The notes under the pieces: model-generated
What the model was told of the DNA's origin: nothing
Database searches by the model: none
The model's input: the letters and a program-made list of their open reading frames with translations, nothing else
In this document: positions 28,474-37,806 of the stretch, one piece after another
How positions within the stretch are numbered: position 1 is the first letter of the stretch
How the letters are laid out: each line of letters starts with the position of its first letter
Translations under genes and position numbers: made by a program
NCBI GenBank assembly: GCA_001725945.1
Contig: LRMT01000307.1
Span: 1 to 40,193 of the forward strand
DNA from: Cupriavidus sp. UYMMa02A
GTDB taxonomy: Bacteria > Pseudomonadota > Gammaproteobacteria > Burkholderiales > Burkholderiaceae
Direction of reading: 5' to 3'
Length of the DNA: 40,193 nucleotides

Positions 28474-29545
28474 TCAGAACTTGTGCCGCACGCCCATCGC
28501 CACGCCGAACTGGCTCTTCTCGTTCGGCGCGATCTGGTAGGCGGCTGCGGCGCCGTTCAGGCTTTCAAAGTTCAGCGACGCATTCTTCGTGTACGCCGTG
28601 CTGACATAGACGTCGGTGCGCTTGGACAGTGAGTAATCCGCGATGAACGTGACCTGCCACGGGTTGCTCGGGTTGGTCTTGCTGGTCGCGGTGTACAGGG
28701 ACTTGACGTTGTCGTAGTAGAAGGCGCCCGTGAGCTGCAAGGCCCCGGTTGCCTGGTAGTTCAGGGCGAACCACCACAGATCGTCGCGCGCAGCGGTGTT
28801 GGTTGCGCGCGTACCGTTGTTGTTGTACCGGTACGCCGCCTGCGCCAGCAGGTCCTGCGTGATCTGGTAGCGCAGGCCCAGGGCTGCCTTCTGAGTACGG
28901 GTGTAATCGGCGGTCTTTGCGCTGTTGAGGCTGTCATAGGCACCGGCGACGCCGAACCGGCCGACGCGGTAGTCGAAGCCGCCGCCGAAAGCCGATGAGC
29001 CCGCGACGGTACCGGGTTGCTCGCCAAAACTCCAGTGCGCTTCCGCCGTCAGCGGGCCCAGGTCGACATGGTATTTCACCATGTTGTCTTCGCGCAGGTT
29101 CGCGCCGGCAATGCCAACCACCGGTTCATACGTGGTGGCGTAGGCCGTGGGCGAGTAGTTGGCCATCATCAGGAACAGCGAAGTGTATTGCCGGCCCAGC
29201 GTCACCTGCTGCGTGCCGCTGCGCAGGCCCACCCATGCCTGGCGACCGAACAGGCGGCCGCCTGTGTCGACACGCCGGTATCGAGGCTGAAGCCGCTCTC
29301 CAGCGCAAAGATCGCCTGCTTTCCGCCACCGAGGTCTTCCGTGCCGCGCAGGCCCCAGCGGCTCGGGGACAGGCCGCCCGAACCCAGGCCGACCTTGGAA
29401 TGCCCGTCGGAGCCACTGCCCGGATTGTTGTTGGTGTATTCGATGTTGGCATCGGCCACGCCATACAGCGTGATGCCCGACGTTGCGCCGCGGCGGATGC
29501 ACTGGCGATCGCGCAGGCAAGGCCGATCAGGGCTCGTTTCTTCAT
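28474..29545 (-). pseudogene. Outer-membrane porin (Gram-negative porin family), two frameshifts
   Basis: About 357 residues, a trimeric beta-barrel porin of the beta-proteobacterial type. A signal peptide (MKKRALIGLACAIASASAAAQ) is followed by GITLYGVADANIEYTNN, then GLSPSRWGLRGTEDLGGG and GRLFGRQAWVGLRSG, and it ends in Phe (GVAMGVRHKF), as required for barrel assembly. Shifts near 29492 and 29260 each need one base. The ATG at 29545 follows GGAGGAG; an earlier ATG at 29557 would include the ribosome site. It sits at the end of the catabolic operon, with its own candidate operators upstream, and probably lets the pathway's substrate cross the outer membrane. Confidence 0.9.
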
Positions 29546-29617
29546 TTTCTCCTCCATGTTCTTGGTGTCACCCAGATGTCATTCCCTCAGTCCGGGAAAG
29601 TGGCAAAACTATCGCCT

Positions 29618-29651
29618 ACTGGTATGTATATGAGAAATAATGGTATACGTT
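29618..29651. promoter_or_regulatory. Tandem GntR/FCD-type operators upstream of the porin
   Basis: ACTGGTATGTATA (29618-29630) and AATGGTATACGTT (29639-29651) lie 73-106 bases before the porin start, in the 165-base gap behind the catabolic operon. The spacing is 21 bases, two helical turns, so two dimers would sit on the same face. Related motifs precede both GntR genes. Confidence 0.5.
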
Positions 29652-29710
29652 AGTGCGTATTCAGAATGCAACAAGGCGTTAAGGGCGCGCGGTAACGGGC
29701 TGCTGTCGCC

Positions 29711-31059
29711 TTACGCGTTCCCGCGCTGGTAGTCGGCAAAGGTCCTGCCCTGCGCGCCAGCCGGGCCAGCAGGGGCGCTGGTTCCCACCAGTAGCCGTGT
29801 TCCGCGTGGAAGCGCTCGATGTCGGCGTACACCTCGCGCAGCCCGATGCGGTCGGCGTAGTACATCGGCCCGCCGTGGCGCGCGGGGAAGCCGTAGCCGG
29901 TCAGGTAGACGGTGTCGATATCGCTGGGCCGCAGCGCCACGCCGGCTTCGAGCAGTTTCGCGCCTTCGTTGACCATGCCGTAGACGCAGCGCTTGATGAT
30001 TTCCTCGGCGCCGATGGGCCGCCGCACGATGCCAAGCCGCGCAGACTCCCGTTCGATGAATGCCTCGACCTCGGGGTCGCGCAGCGGCTGGCGGCTGCCA
30101 GGTTCATAGCGGTACCAGCCCTTGCCGCTTTTCTGGCCCAGCCGGCCGAGTTCGGTCAGCTTGAGGATCAGGTCGTTCCAGCGCCGGTCCTGCGCACGCG
30201 TGGCCATCTGCGCCTTGCGCGTCTGGTAGCCCACGTCGTTGCCGGCCATGTCGTGCACGGCGAAGATGCCCATGGCGTAGCCGAAGCCGGTCAGGGCCTG
30301 GTCCACCTCGTGCGGCAGCGCGCCTTCCTCGACCAGGAAATGCGCTTCGCGCGTGTAGTTGCGGAACAGCGCATTGCCGATGAAGCCCGGGTAGACGCGC
30401 GCGAGCACGGCGGTCTTGCCCATGCGCCGCCCGAGATCCATCAGCGTGGCGACCACGTCCGGTGCGGTCTCTCGCGCGCGCACCACTTCGAGCAGGCGCA
30501 TCACATGCGCCGGGCTGAAGAAGTGGGCGCCGACCACGTCCTGCGGGCGCTGCGTGACAGCCGCGATGGCATCGACATCCAGCCCGGAGGTGTTGGTGGC
30601 CAGGATGGCGCCGGGTTTGCACACCGCATCGAGCTTGCGGAACACCTGTTGCTTGAGTGCCATGTCTTCGAACACGGCTTCGATCACCATATCCGCCGGC
30701 GCGGCGTCGGCCAGGTCGACGGAGCCGGTGATGCGCGACAGCCGCTGTTCCATCTCGGCCGGTTCCAGCTTGCCGCGCGAGACGCTGCCCGCATAGTTGT
30801 CGCGCACGCGGCCCAGGCCGGTATCGAGCCCCTGCTGGCTGCTGTCGATCAGCGTGACAGGGATGCCGATGTTGGCCAGCGCCATCGCGATACCGCCGCC
30901 CATGGTTCCCGCGCCCACAACGGCGACACGGTTGACGGGGCGCAGCGGCAGGTCTTGCGGAAAGTCCGGGATGCGGGCCGCTTCGGCCTGGGCGAAGCGG
31001 ACGTAGTCGGCCGTGGTTTGTGCCTCGCCGCCGGCGGTGGATTGGGTTGTGGTTGTCAT
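29711..31059 (-). pseudogene. 3-hydroxyacyl-CoA dehydrogenase (FadB-like), frameshift near the C-terminus
   Basis: About 449 residues. An NAD-binding Rossmann domain (VAVVGAGTMGGGIAMALANI) is followed by two 3HCDH C-terminal repeats. The catalytic region GAHFFSPAHVMRLLEVV with NTSGLDVDAIA is intact. It oxidises a 3-hydroxyacyl-CoA to 3-oxoacyl-CoA, with NAD+. The frame slips near 29745; one more base gives RTFADYQRGNA and a stop at 29711, while the raw frame runs on past it to 29650. Start at 31059. It follows the enoyl-CoA hydratase by 14 bases, so hydratase and dehydrogenase act in sequence, as in beta-oxidation. Confidence 0.9.
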
Positions 31060-31073
31060 GACGTTCCCTGGGT

Positions 31074-31868
31074 TCAGTCGGGCTTGGCGCCGGAGGCGAG
31101 AGGTTTGGCGCGGCCTTCGACGAAATCGCGCAGGCGTTCGGCGGCTTCGGGAGGACGCGGAATGTTCGAGGTCAGGTACTCGACGAACAAGCCGTCGTCG
31201 TGCGACAGGTCGTTGATGCGCGGCAGCACATTGGTGATGCGCCAGTTCGTGTCGGCGGTGTTGCGCGCAACCAGCGCGGCGAGCTCGCGTGCCTTGGCGA
31301 GCGCCTGGCCCTGCGGTACCACGTAGCGCACGATGTGTTCGCGCTCGCCTTCCTGCGCATTGAGAAGGCGTCCAGTCAGCATCATGTCGGCCATCACGGT
31401 GTAACCGACCACGCGCTGGATACGCACGGTGCCGCCGCCGCCGACAAAGATGCCGCGCTGTCCTTCGGGCAGGCCGAACAACGCAGATTCGTCGGCCACG
31501 CGGATATGCGCGGCAGTTGCCAGCTCCAGTCCGCCGCCCACGACCGCGCCATGCAGCGCCGCGACGAACGGGATGGGCCCGCGTGCAATGCCGTCGAACA
31601 CGGTGTGCCACGAGTGGCGCGTGCGCTTGCGCGGCCGCGGCTGTTCGCCCGAGGCGCGCGCCAGTGCTTCCTTCAGGTCCAGCCCCGCGCAGAAATTGCT
31701 GCCGTGGCCGAACAGCACGCCGACATCGGCTTCCTCGCCGGCACGCGCCACGGCGTCGTGCAGGGCCCAGACCACCTCTTCATTGATGGCATTGCGCTTG
31801 TCGGGGCGGTTCAGGCCAATCAGGGCGACGTTGCCGTCGAGTTCGTAGGTCACCAGTGCGGTGCTCAT
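31074..31868 (-). CDS. Enoyl-CoA hydratase/isomerase (crotonase) family
   Basis: 264 residues with the crotonase fold: NRPDKRNAINEEV, the first oxyanion-hole segment NFCAGLDLKEAL and the second GAVVGGGLELATAAH. Both Glu positions used by hydratases seem present (GLELA and LPEGQRGIFVGGGG), so water addition across an enoyl-CoA double bond is plausible. The C-terminal region is longer and more helical than in FadB. It lies between the oxygenase reductase and the hydroxyacyl-CoA dehydrogenase. Isomerase or ring-opening activity cannot be excluded. Confidence 0.9.
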   Translation of the reverse strand: MSTALVTYELDGNVALIGLNRPDKRNAINEEVVWALHDAVARAGEEADVGVLFGHGSNFCAGLDLKEALARASGEQPRPRKRTRHSWHTVFDGIARGPIPFVAALHGAVVGGGLELATAAHIRVADESALFGLPEGQRGIFVGGGGTVRIQRVVGYTVMADMMLTGRLLNAQEGEREHIVRYVVPQGQALAKARELAALVARNTADTNWRITNVLPRINDLSHDDGLFVEYLTSNIPRPPEAAERLRDFVEGRAKPLASGAKPD

Positions 31869-31910
31869 TTCATGCTCCTTTTGTCATTGCGTGGTTTCGC
31901 GGTGGGGCGC

Positions 31911-32879
31911 CTACAGGTCAAGCACCAGCTTGCGGGTCTTCGCACCCGAGCAGCACACCATCATGCGGGTGTTGGCGGCGCGCTCGGCCGCATTCAGTAC
32001 GAGATCGCGGTGGTCGGGCTCGCCGTCGAGCACGCGTACCTCGCAGGTCCCGCAGACGCCTTCCTGGCACGAGTACATGGGCTCCACGCCTTCGGCGATC
32101 AGGCATTCCAGGATGGTCCTGCCGGGCTGGATCTCGATGCTGCGGCCGCTGCGTGCGAGCTCCACGGTGAAGCCGCCGGCGGTGGCCGCGGTTTCGCGCG
32201 CGGCGAAGTACTCGCGATGCACGCGCTCGGGTGCCAGCGCTGCGGTGGCCTGCTCGAACGCCTCCAGCATCGGCACTGGGCCGCAGCAGTAGATATGCGC
32301 GCCTTCGGGCAGGCTCGCGGCGATGGCCGCGACGTCGAGGCGGTCTGCGCCGGCTTCGCGGTCGAAGGTCAGCTGCACTTCGCCACCCGGTTCCGTGCCC
32401 ATGGCTTCGAGTGATTCGACAAACGCCGCCTGCTTGCGTGTGCGTGCGGCGTAGTGCAGGCGCCAGGGCCGACCCAGTTCGCGCAGGCGATGGATCATGC
32501 CGAGGATCGGCGTGATGCCGATGCCGCCGGCCACCAGCACCGCGAGCGACGCCGAATCGTCGAGCGGGAAGTTGTTGCGCGGCGCGCTGATGGTCAGCAC
32601 GTCGCCGGGGCGCAGCGTTTCGTGCAGGTAACGAGAGCCGCCGCGGCTCTGCACGTCGCGGTTGACGCCGATCACATAGCGGTGCGGCTCGTACTGCGCG
32701 TTCAGCAGCGAGTAGCTGCGGATCAGGCCGTTCGGCAGGTGCAGGTCGATATGCGCGCCGGCAGTAAATGCTGGCAAGCTGCGCAGCGGCGGTTCGGGCC
32801 GCAGGTCGAAGGCCAGGATGCCCTCGGCCTCCCAGCTGATGGACTTGACCCGGACTTGCAGGGTGTCGGTAATACTCAT
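31911..32879 (-). CDS. Oxygenase reductase, phthalate dioxygenase reductase (PDR/VanB) type
   Basis: 322 residues in PDR order: an FMN-binding barrel (RSYSLLN 54-60), an NADH-binding domain (GGIGITP 118-124, and CCGPVPML near 198) and a C-terminal plant-type 2Fe-2S ferredoxin with Cys271, Cys276, Cys279 and Cys309. It takes electrons from NADH to a Rieske oxygenase. The Rieske gene lies two genes upstream in the same operon, separated only by a Bug protein, so it is almost certainly the partner. Cytoplasmic. Intact. Confidence 0.92.
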   Translation of the reverse strand: MSITDTLQVRVKSISWEAEGILAFDLRPEPPLRSLPAFTAGAHIDLHLPNGLIRSYSLLNAQYEPHRYVIGVNRDVQSRGGSRYLHETLRPGDVLTISAPRNNFPLDDSASLAVLVAGGIGITPILGMIHRLRELGRPWRLHYAARTRKQAAFVESLEAMGTEPGGEVQLTFDREAGADRLDVAAIAASLPEGAHIYCCGPVPMLEAFEQATAALAPERVHREYFAARETAATAGGFTVELARSGRSIEIQPGRTILECLIAEGVEPMYSCQEGVCGTCEVRVLDGEPDHRDLVLNAAERAANTRMMVCCSGAKTRKLVLDL

Positions 32880-32955
32880 GAATGTCTCCGGTCGAAGCGG
32901 GGCCCGTCATGCACGCACGGCATGCATGGCCGCGAAAGTCTGGTGGTCCCGGCTT

Positions 32956-33951
32956 CTACAGTTCCGCGCGGAAGCCCGAGGCGCGGATGAGCGGTCCCCA
33001 CGTTTCCAGCTCGGCGCGCTGGCGCCGCGCCATCTGTTCGCCGTCGAGGTAGTCGGGCACCACCGAGAGCTGCGCCATCAGCGACTGGCGTGCCTGCGGC
33101 GCGGCCAGGATGGTCTTTAGCGCCGTCTGCATGCGGGCAATCTCGGCCTGCGGCGTGCGCACGGGCGCCCACATGGCTGTCCAGGCGTCGCCGGAGCTCA
33201 CCGCAATGCCCTGCTCGGCCATGGTCGGGATATCCGGCGCGAGCGGCGAACGCTTGTCGCTGAAGATGCCGAGCAGGCGCACCTTGCCCGCGCGGTGGTG
33301 GCGCAGCAGGTCCTGCAGCAGCGTGACGGCCGACGGAATATGGCCGCCCAGCAGGTCGGTGATCATCGGCGGCGTGCCCTTGTAGGGCGTGACGGATAGC
33401 GAAATGCCAGCTGCCTTGGCGAACTGCAGGCCCAGGAAATGGTTCTGGCCGCCCAGCCCCGGCGTGCCGAAGCTGGCCTCCTGCGAATGCGCGCGTGCCC
33501 ATTGCACGAATGCGGCCGCGGTGGAAACGCCGGTCGTCGATCCCGCGGCCATGCCGGTCGGGTAGGACACCAGTCCGGCCACCGGCGCGAAATCGCGCCA
33601 CAGGTCCCACTTGAGCTGCTTGCCGAACACCAGCGTCTGGAACGTGGGCGTGGCGTTGGGCGCGATCATGTAGGTGAGGCCGTCCGGCTCGGCGGACTTG
33701 AGCACGTCAGCCGCCAGCCGGCCACCGGCGCCGACATGGTTTTCCACGATCACGGACTGGCCCAGCAGCGCGGGCAGCGAATCGGAAAAGTACCGCGCGA
33801 TGGCATCGGTGCCGCCGCCGGGCGGCAGGCCCACCAGAATCCGGATGGCCGGCTTGCCACGTAGCTGGGCGAACGAGACCGCGGGTGCGGCGAGGCCCGC
33901 GCACGCGGCCAGCAGCAACTGGCGGCGCGCGCGGAAGCGGGGGCTGGTCAT
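32956..33951 (-). CDS. Bug/TctC-family solute-binding protein
   Basis: 331 residues with a Tat-like or Sec signal peptide (RARRQLLLAACAGLAAPAVS), then ILVGLPPGGGTDAIARYF and VTPYKGTPPMITDLLGGHI, the Bug signature regions. It should bind a carboxylated substrate in the periplasm. It sits between the Rieske oxygenase and its reductase in one operon, so it probably binds the compound the oxygenase attacks or a relative. It is only distantly like the Bug protein at 2 kb. Membrane subunits are absent here. Confidence 0.88.
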   Translation of the reverse strand: MTSPRFRARRQLLLAACAGLAAPAVSFAQLRGKPAIRILVGLPPGGGTDAIARYFSDSLPALLGQSVIVENHVGAGGRLAADVLKSAEPDGLTYMIAPNATPTFQTLVFGKQLKWDLWRDFAPVAGLVSYPTGMAAGSTTGVSTAAAFVQWARAHSQEASFGTPGLGGQNHFLGLQFAKAAGISLSVTPYKGTPPMITDLLGGHIPSAVTLLQDLLRHHRAGKVRLLGIFSDKRSPLAPDIPTMAEQGIAVSSGDAWTAMWAPVRTPQAEIARMQTALKTILAAPQARQSLMAQLSVVPDYLDGEQMARRQRAELETWGPLIRASGFRAEL

Positions 33952-33990
33952 CTTTGTCTCCGTCTTCTTGTCAGTCTGGTGCCGGCCGGC

Positions 33991-35229
33991 TCAGGGCGCC
34001 GTGGCCAGCGAACGCCAGTCTTCGCCGGCGGGCAGCACGCCGCCGATCGAGACGATGCGGCTGTAGTCGAGCTCGGGGTTGTCGGCGAGCGTCGGGGTCT
34101 TGCCGGCTGCGAACTCGCGCACCGACTTCAGCAGCGCCTGGCGCACGCGCAGCACCGCGCCGTCGGCCGAGCACAGCTGCTCGGTGGTGCGGTCGGCAAT
34201 CGGGCCCTGACCGATGAACATGGCGAAGTCCTCGGTGCCCAGGTGCTGCGGGAACCCGGTGGCATGGCCGCGGCGCATCAGGTCGCGGTTTTGGCCCCAG
34301 TTGTCGGCGGGCGTGCCCGGCGGCAACGGCGGGAAGTTCCACACGTCGGGCGTGGCCGACATGATCGTCATGCCGAGCGGGCGGTGCGGATTGAAATGCA
34401 CGAACCAGGCGCGGTGCGTGACATCGTCCACCGGGGTGGAGAAGAACACCGTGCTCGGGCCCTTTTCATCGGGCGCGCAGATGATGCCGTACCACGGCAT
34501 GACGAAGTTGTTCACGCGCGCATAGAGCTTGTCGTCCGGCAGCGGACGCAGCGCCGCATAGCGGTAGCCATAAGGGCGGTCCTCGAACTCCAGGCGCGGT
34601 GCAAGCGCCTGCGTCATGTGCATGCGCTGGTTGCCTGAGCCTGCCGTGATCTGCGTAGTCGATTCATGCAGCACGCCGACGTGCGAGGAATCCATCGATG
34701 CTTCCACGCCCTGCACCCAGTTGGTCGGCACTTCCTGGCTTGTGACCGAACGCTGGTCTTCGGGCAGCGAGGTGAAGGGCAGGTCGGGGAACTTCGGTGC
34801 CTGTTCCCCCTTGCCGAGCCACACCCAGACGATGCCGCCGCGCTCCTGCACACCGTAGCGGTTCACGCGCACGTGCTTGCAGAACTGCGCCTGGTCGCCG
34901 ACGTGGTTCGGCGCTTCGATGACCTCGCCGGTGGTGCCGAGCTTCCAGCCGTGGAAGATGCAGCGCAGGCCGTTGTCTTCGTTGCGCGCCATCAGCAGCG
35001 ACGTCTTGCGGTGCGGGCAAAGTTCATCGAGCACGCCCACCGCGCCGTCGGTGCGGCGGAACGCGACGTAGTTGCTGCCGAGCAGCCGCATGCGCACGGG
35101 GGCGCCGTCAGCCACCAGCTTGGCCGAGGGCACCGCGGGAATCCAGTAATGCTGGCGGATCATCTCGCCCATCGGCGCGCCGTTCTCCACGCGCGTGAGC
35201 AGGTCGTTGTCTTCGCGGGTCATCGGCAT
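33991..35229 (-). CDS. Rieske-type aromatic ring-hydroxylating oxygenase, large subunit
   Basis: 412 residues. The Rieske cluster ligands are Cys71, His73, Cys90 and His93 (LCPHRKTSLL ... CIFHGWK). The mononuclear iron site is in EASMDSSHVGVLH (Asp180, His183, His188). Layout and length match group III single-component oxygenases such as phthalate 4,5-dioxygenase and vanillate O-demethylase. They insert oxygen into, or demethylate, aromatic carboxylates, using electrons from a PDR-type reductase, which is encoded two genes downstream. It starts one base past the end of the amidohydrolase gene, so the two are tightly coupled. The exact substrate cannot be read from sequence. Confidence 0.92.
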   Translation of the reverse strand: MPMTREDNDLLTRVENGAPMGEMIRQHYWIPAVPSAKLVADGAPVRMRLLGSNYVAFRRTDGAVGVLDELCPHRKTSLLMARNEDNGLRCIFHGWKLGTTGEVIEAPNHVGDQAQFCKHVRVNRYGVQERGGIVWVWLGKGEQAPKFPDLPFTSLPEDQRSVTSQEVPTNWVQGVEASMDSSHVGVLHESTTQITAGSGNQRMHMTQALAPRLEFEDRPYGYRYAALRPLPDDKLYARVNNFVMPWYGIICAPDEKGPSTVFFSTPVDDVTHRAWFVHFNPHRPLGMTIMSATPDVWNFPPLPPGTPADNWGQNRDLMRRGHATGFPQHLGTEDFAMFIGQGPIADRTTEQLCSADGAVLRVRQALLKSVREFAAGKTPTLADNPELDYSRIVSIGGVLPAGEDWRSLATAP

Positions 35230-35230
35230 C

Positions 35231-36234
35231 TCAGCACTCCTCGTCGGTGCGGAAGGCGCGCGAGTACAGGCGCCGGCAGTTGCATTCGAAGATGTTCTTG
35301 CGTTGCGCGTCCGTCAGCCACGCGATGCCTTCGATGACTGGCTTCATATCGTCGTAGTCGCGGTCGGTCAGCGGGTCGCGCGCGCTGCCGGTACCGGGCT
35401 TCTCGGTGCCGAACAGCACGTTGTCGGTGCCGGCCACCTTGAGCAGCAGGTCGATCGCTTCGGTCGAGTAGTTGCAGGTGTCGAAATACAGCTTGCGCAG
35501 CTGCTCGTCGAACGTGACGGTCTCGCCCTTGCGCACCGACCACGAACGGAAGCGGCCCATCTGGTACGGAATCGCGCCGCCGCCGTGCGCAACGACGATC
35601 TTCAGGTTCGGGAAGTCCTGGAAGACCTTGGAGTTCAGCAGCGAGATCACGGCAATGCTTTCTTCGTTGATGAACTTGAGCGTGTACGACTCGCGCGCGC
35701 TGCAGCTCCTGCGGAGTGGATCAGGCCCGGCACGTCCAGGCGCGTCATGGCTTCGTAGAGCGGATACCAGAACGGATCGCCAAGGCCCGGTGGCGTCGGG
35801 CCTTCGCTCTCGGTCGGATCCGGGTTGATCAGGCAGCCGACGAAGCCGAGTTCATTGACGCAACGCTCCAGCTCGGGCACCGCGCGCTCGGCCGGCGATT
35901 CCAGCATGTGCTGCGGCAAGCCGGCCACGCCGCGGAAGCGGTCCGGGAACATGGTGACGAAGCGCGCGATGATGTCGTTGCAGTGGCGCGACCACAGCTC
36001 GGTCACGCGGCCCGGCTTGACCGAATGCATCTGCAGGTAAGGGCGCGGCGAGATGAACTGCACGTCGGTGCCGACGGCATCCATGCTGCGCACCAGTTCT
36101 TCCGCGGCCTTGCGCACCGAGGCGTCCGGAATCTTCGGGGTGGTGGACGGATTGGCGCGGCCGCCGATCAGTTCCGCCATGTAGCGGAAGCTCTCCGGGG
36201 GCATGACGACGTGGGCGTGGGAATCGATGATCAT
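35231..36234 (-). pseudogene. LigJ-type amidohydrolase (4-oxalomesaconate hydratase-like), one frameshift
   Basis: About 334 residues of the metal-dependent amidohydrolase superfamily (COG2159). Metal-site motifs are DSHAHVV at the start, LDVPGLIHSAG, and VVAHGGGAIPYQMGRFR. As I recall it, the sequence resembles LigJ, the 4-oxalomesaconate hydratase of protocatechuate 4,5-cleavage, around ELERCVNELGFVGCLINPDP and FWYPLYEAMTRLDVP. Instead of the Asp usual in decarboxylases of this family it has Glu in VLFGTEKPG, also a LigJ trait. The frame breaks near 35696 (one missing base). The start at 36234 lies five bases after the RidA-like gene. Hydration of an unsaturated dicarboxylate, or decarboxylation, are the options. 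Confidence 0.82.
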
Positions 36235-36239
36235 GGTGT

Positions 36240-36641
36240 TCAGCCTTGGTTGGCGCCGGCCAGGACGGCCAGGCATTCGAGTTGCAGGAGCATGCCGTGC
36301 TGCAGGTCATGCACGACGATGTGCCGCGCGGGGCGGTCTTCAGGGTTCGGGAAGCACTGCAGCCACTCGGCGTTGATGGCTTCGCGCACGCTGTTGTCCT
36401 TCACGTAGATGGTCAGCTTGACCACGTCCGCCACGCTGCCGCCCCCCGCCGCAAGCACGCTCGCGAGATTGCGGAACGCGTGCGCGGCCTGTGCGTCGGC
36501 CCCGGCCGGCAGTTCACCGGTGGCCGCATCCTTGCCCGAGATGGCGGAGGTACAGATGACATTGCCCACGCGCGCGCCGGTGGGAATGGGGGCGTTGTGC
36601 GCAAGGCCGGGCACGTCGATCGAACGAAGAGGTCTGGTCAT
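36240..36641 (-). CDS. RidA-family (YjgF/UK114) protein
   Basis: 133 residues, the usual RidA size. GARVGNVICTSAISGKD, the AFRNLASVLAAGGGSVADVV helix, LTIYVKD and PEDRPARHIVV with the conserved Arg are present, and Glu in LQLECLAVL. RidA proteins hydrolyse reactive enamine/imine intermediates; pathway-bound members can be dedicated deaminases or cis-enamine hydrolases. It lies between the GntR regulator and the amidohydrolase at the head of the operon, which suggests a nitrogen-containing intermediate or a substrate-specific member. Cytoplasmic. Confidence 0.9.
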   Translation of the reverse strand: MTRPLRSIDVPGLAHNAPIPTGARVGNVICTSAISGKDAATGELPAGADAQAAHAFRNLASVLAAGGGSVADVVKLTIYVKDNSVREAINAEWLQCFPNPEDRPARHIVVHDLQHGMLLQLECLAVLAGANQG

Positions 36642-36676
36642 GGGATGCCTGAAGTAGCGGGTTCCGGGGTTCGAGG

Positions 36677-37386
36677 TCAGGAAGCGGCGGCATGGCCGCC
36701 GTCGAAGAAATGGGTCGGCACGGTCGCCAGGAATTCGGCGAAGCCAGTGGTGCCCGCGGGCACATGCAGAGTCATGGCCGCAGCGGCCTGCTGCTCGTCG
36801 CCGGCGCGGATGGCATCGGCAATGCGCTGGTGTTCTTCCAGCGACTTCGCCACCTGCGGGCCGGTGGTGAAGTCGCGCACGCGGTAGCGCTGCAGGCACC
36901 GCCGCGCCGCGCGGATATGGCCGGCGAGGATCTCGTTGCGGCAGCCTGGTAGATGGCTTCGTGAAAGGCCGCGTTCGCGGCGGCGTAGCCCACGGCGCCC
37001 GGTGTCGCCGCGACGCGGCGGCCCAGCGACAGGCCCGCGTCGAGTGCGGCGTGCAGCGCTTCATCCCCGCGGCGTGCTGCCAGCCGCGCGGCCAGTGATT
37101 CCAGTTCGCCCACGTATTCGAGCATCGCCCGCACCTTGCCGACGGACAGGCGCGCCACCGCCGCACCCTGGCGCGGGGCAATGCTGACCAGTTCGTGCGC
37201 GGCCAGTTGCTGCAGCGCTTCACGCACCGGCGTGCGCGATACGCCAAAGCGCTGCGCCAGTTCCCGCTCGTCGAGCGGTGCGCCGGGGCACAGCACGCCT
37301 GCCTCGATCTCGGCCTCCAGCGTGGCGCGGATGTCTTCGGCTCGGCTGTGGCGCGGCGGAACCAGGGTGGGATCAGTTGGTTGCAT
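36677..37386 (-). pseudogene. GntR-family regulator, FCD subfamily, one frameshift
   Basis: About 236 residues. LDERELAQRFGVSRTPVREA is the winged-helix signature; the FCD domain ends in AGTTGFAEFLATVPTHFFDG, very like the GntR protein at 28 kb. The frame breaks near 36941: adding one C gives QAARNEILAGHIRAARRCLQ and a continuous protein. The start at 37386 gives MQPTDPTLVPP; the upstream frame is open but not coding-like. It heads the minus-strand operon and diverges from the acyl-CoA synthetase, so it is the probable local controller. A TGGTATGC element lies 55 bases upstream. Confidence 0.87.
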
Positions 37387-37440
37387 ACGATTGAACGACG
37401 CCAAGCATTTAGTTGTTGATCGAAAATATACAACAAAAAA

Positions 37441-37452
37441 ATACTGGTATGC
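37441..37452. promoter_or_regulatory. Candidate GntR/FCD operator upstream of the second GntR gene
   Basis: ATACTGGTATGC, in an AT-rich patch where the minus-strand promoter should lie. It matches, apart from one T/C change, the element before the first GntR gene (ATACTGGCATGC on the minus strand near 27650). The rest of the 420-base gap (37387-37806) shows no coding sequence that I believe in. Confidence 0.5.
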
Positions 37453-37731
37453 AAAGACGACGACTAATGATCGCATCGAACAGGCTCAGGATTCTTCGAC
37501 ATTCGTCTTCTATGCTGAGAGGCAGGAAGGCCGGATGAGGAACGGAGAATTTCCCGGAAATCCGCTCTGCGTATGGCTTTCTGGCTTTGGGGCTGGTGCG
37601 CGGCGGAGCGGCGCAAGCGCTTCGCTGCAGTGCTTTATCAGTCTCTTGCATGACTGGAAGCCCCTTCAGAACGCGTGTATGGCTAGGGGAAAGCCCCTAC
37701 CATTTTTTCGGAGTTTGCGTTTTCTGGTGTA

Positions 37732-37760
37732 TTGAAACTGCTGTTCTGGTATGCCAGAAT
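37732..37760 (+). promoter_or_regulatory. Promoter and overlapping operator of the acyl-CoA synthetase
   Basis: TTGAAA (37732-37737), 17 bases, CAGAAT (37755-37760) is a plausible promoter. The near-palindrome TCTGGTATGCCAGA (37745-37758) covers the spacer and most of the -10, a position that fits repression by a GntR/FCD protein. Transcription would start near 37767, 40 bases before the ATG. Confidence 0.55.
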
Positions 37761-37806
37761 TCATTCAACACGAGGCAAACGCCCTTTTCTGGAAGAAACC
37801 CAACCC

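Noticed and set aside
29797..31326. 509-codon plus-strand frame across the hydroxyacyl-CoA dehydrogenase
   Set aside because: Antisense shadow; the minus-strand product has all the catalytic motifs.
37409..37651. 80-codon minus-strand frame in the GntR/synthetase gap
   Set aside because: No ribosome site, no recognisable motif, and it overlaps the expected promoter of the GntR gene.
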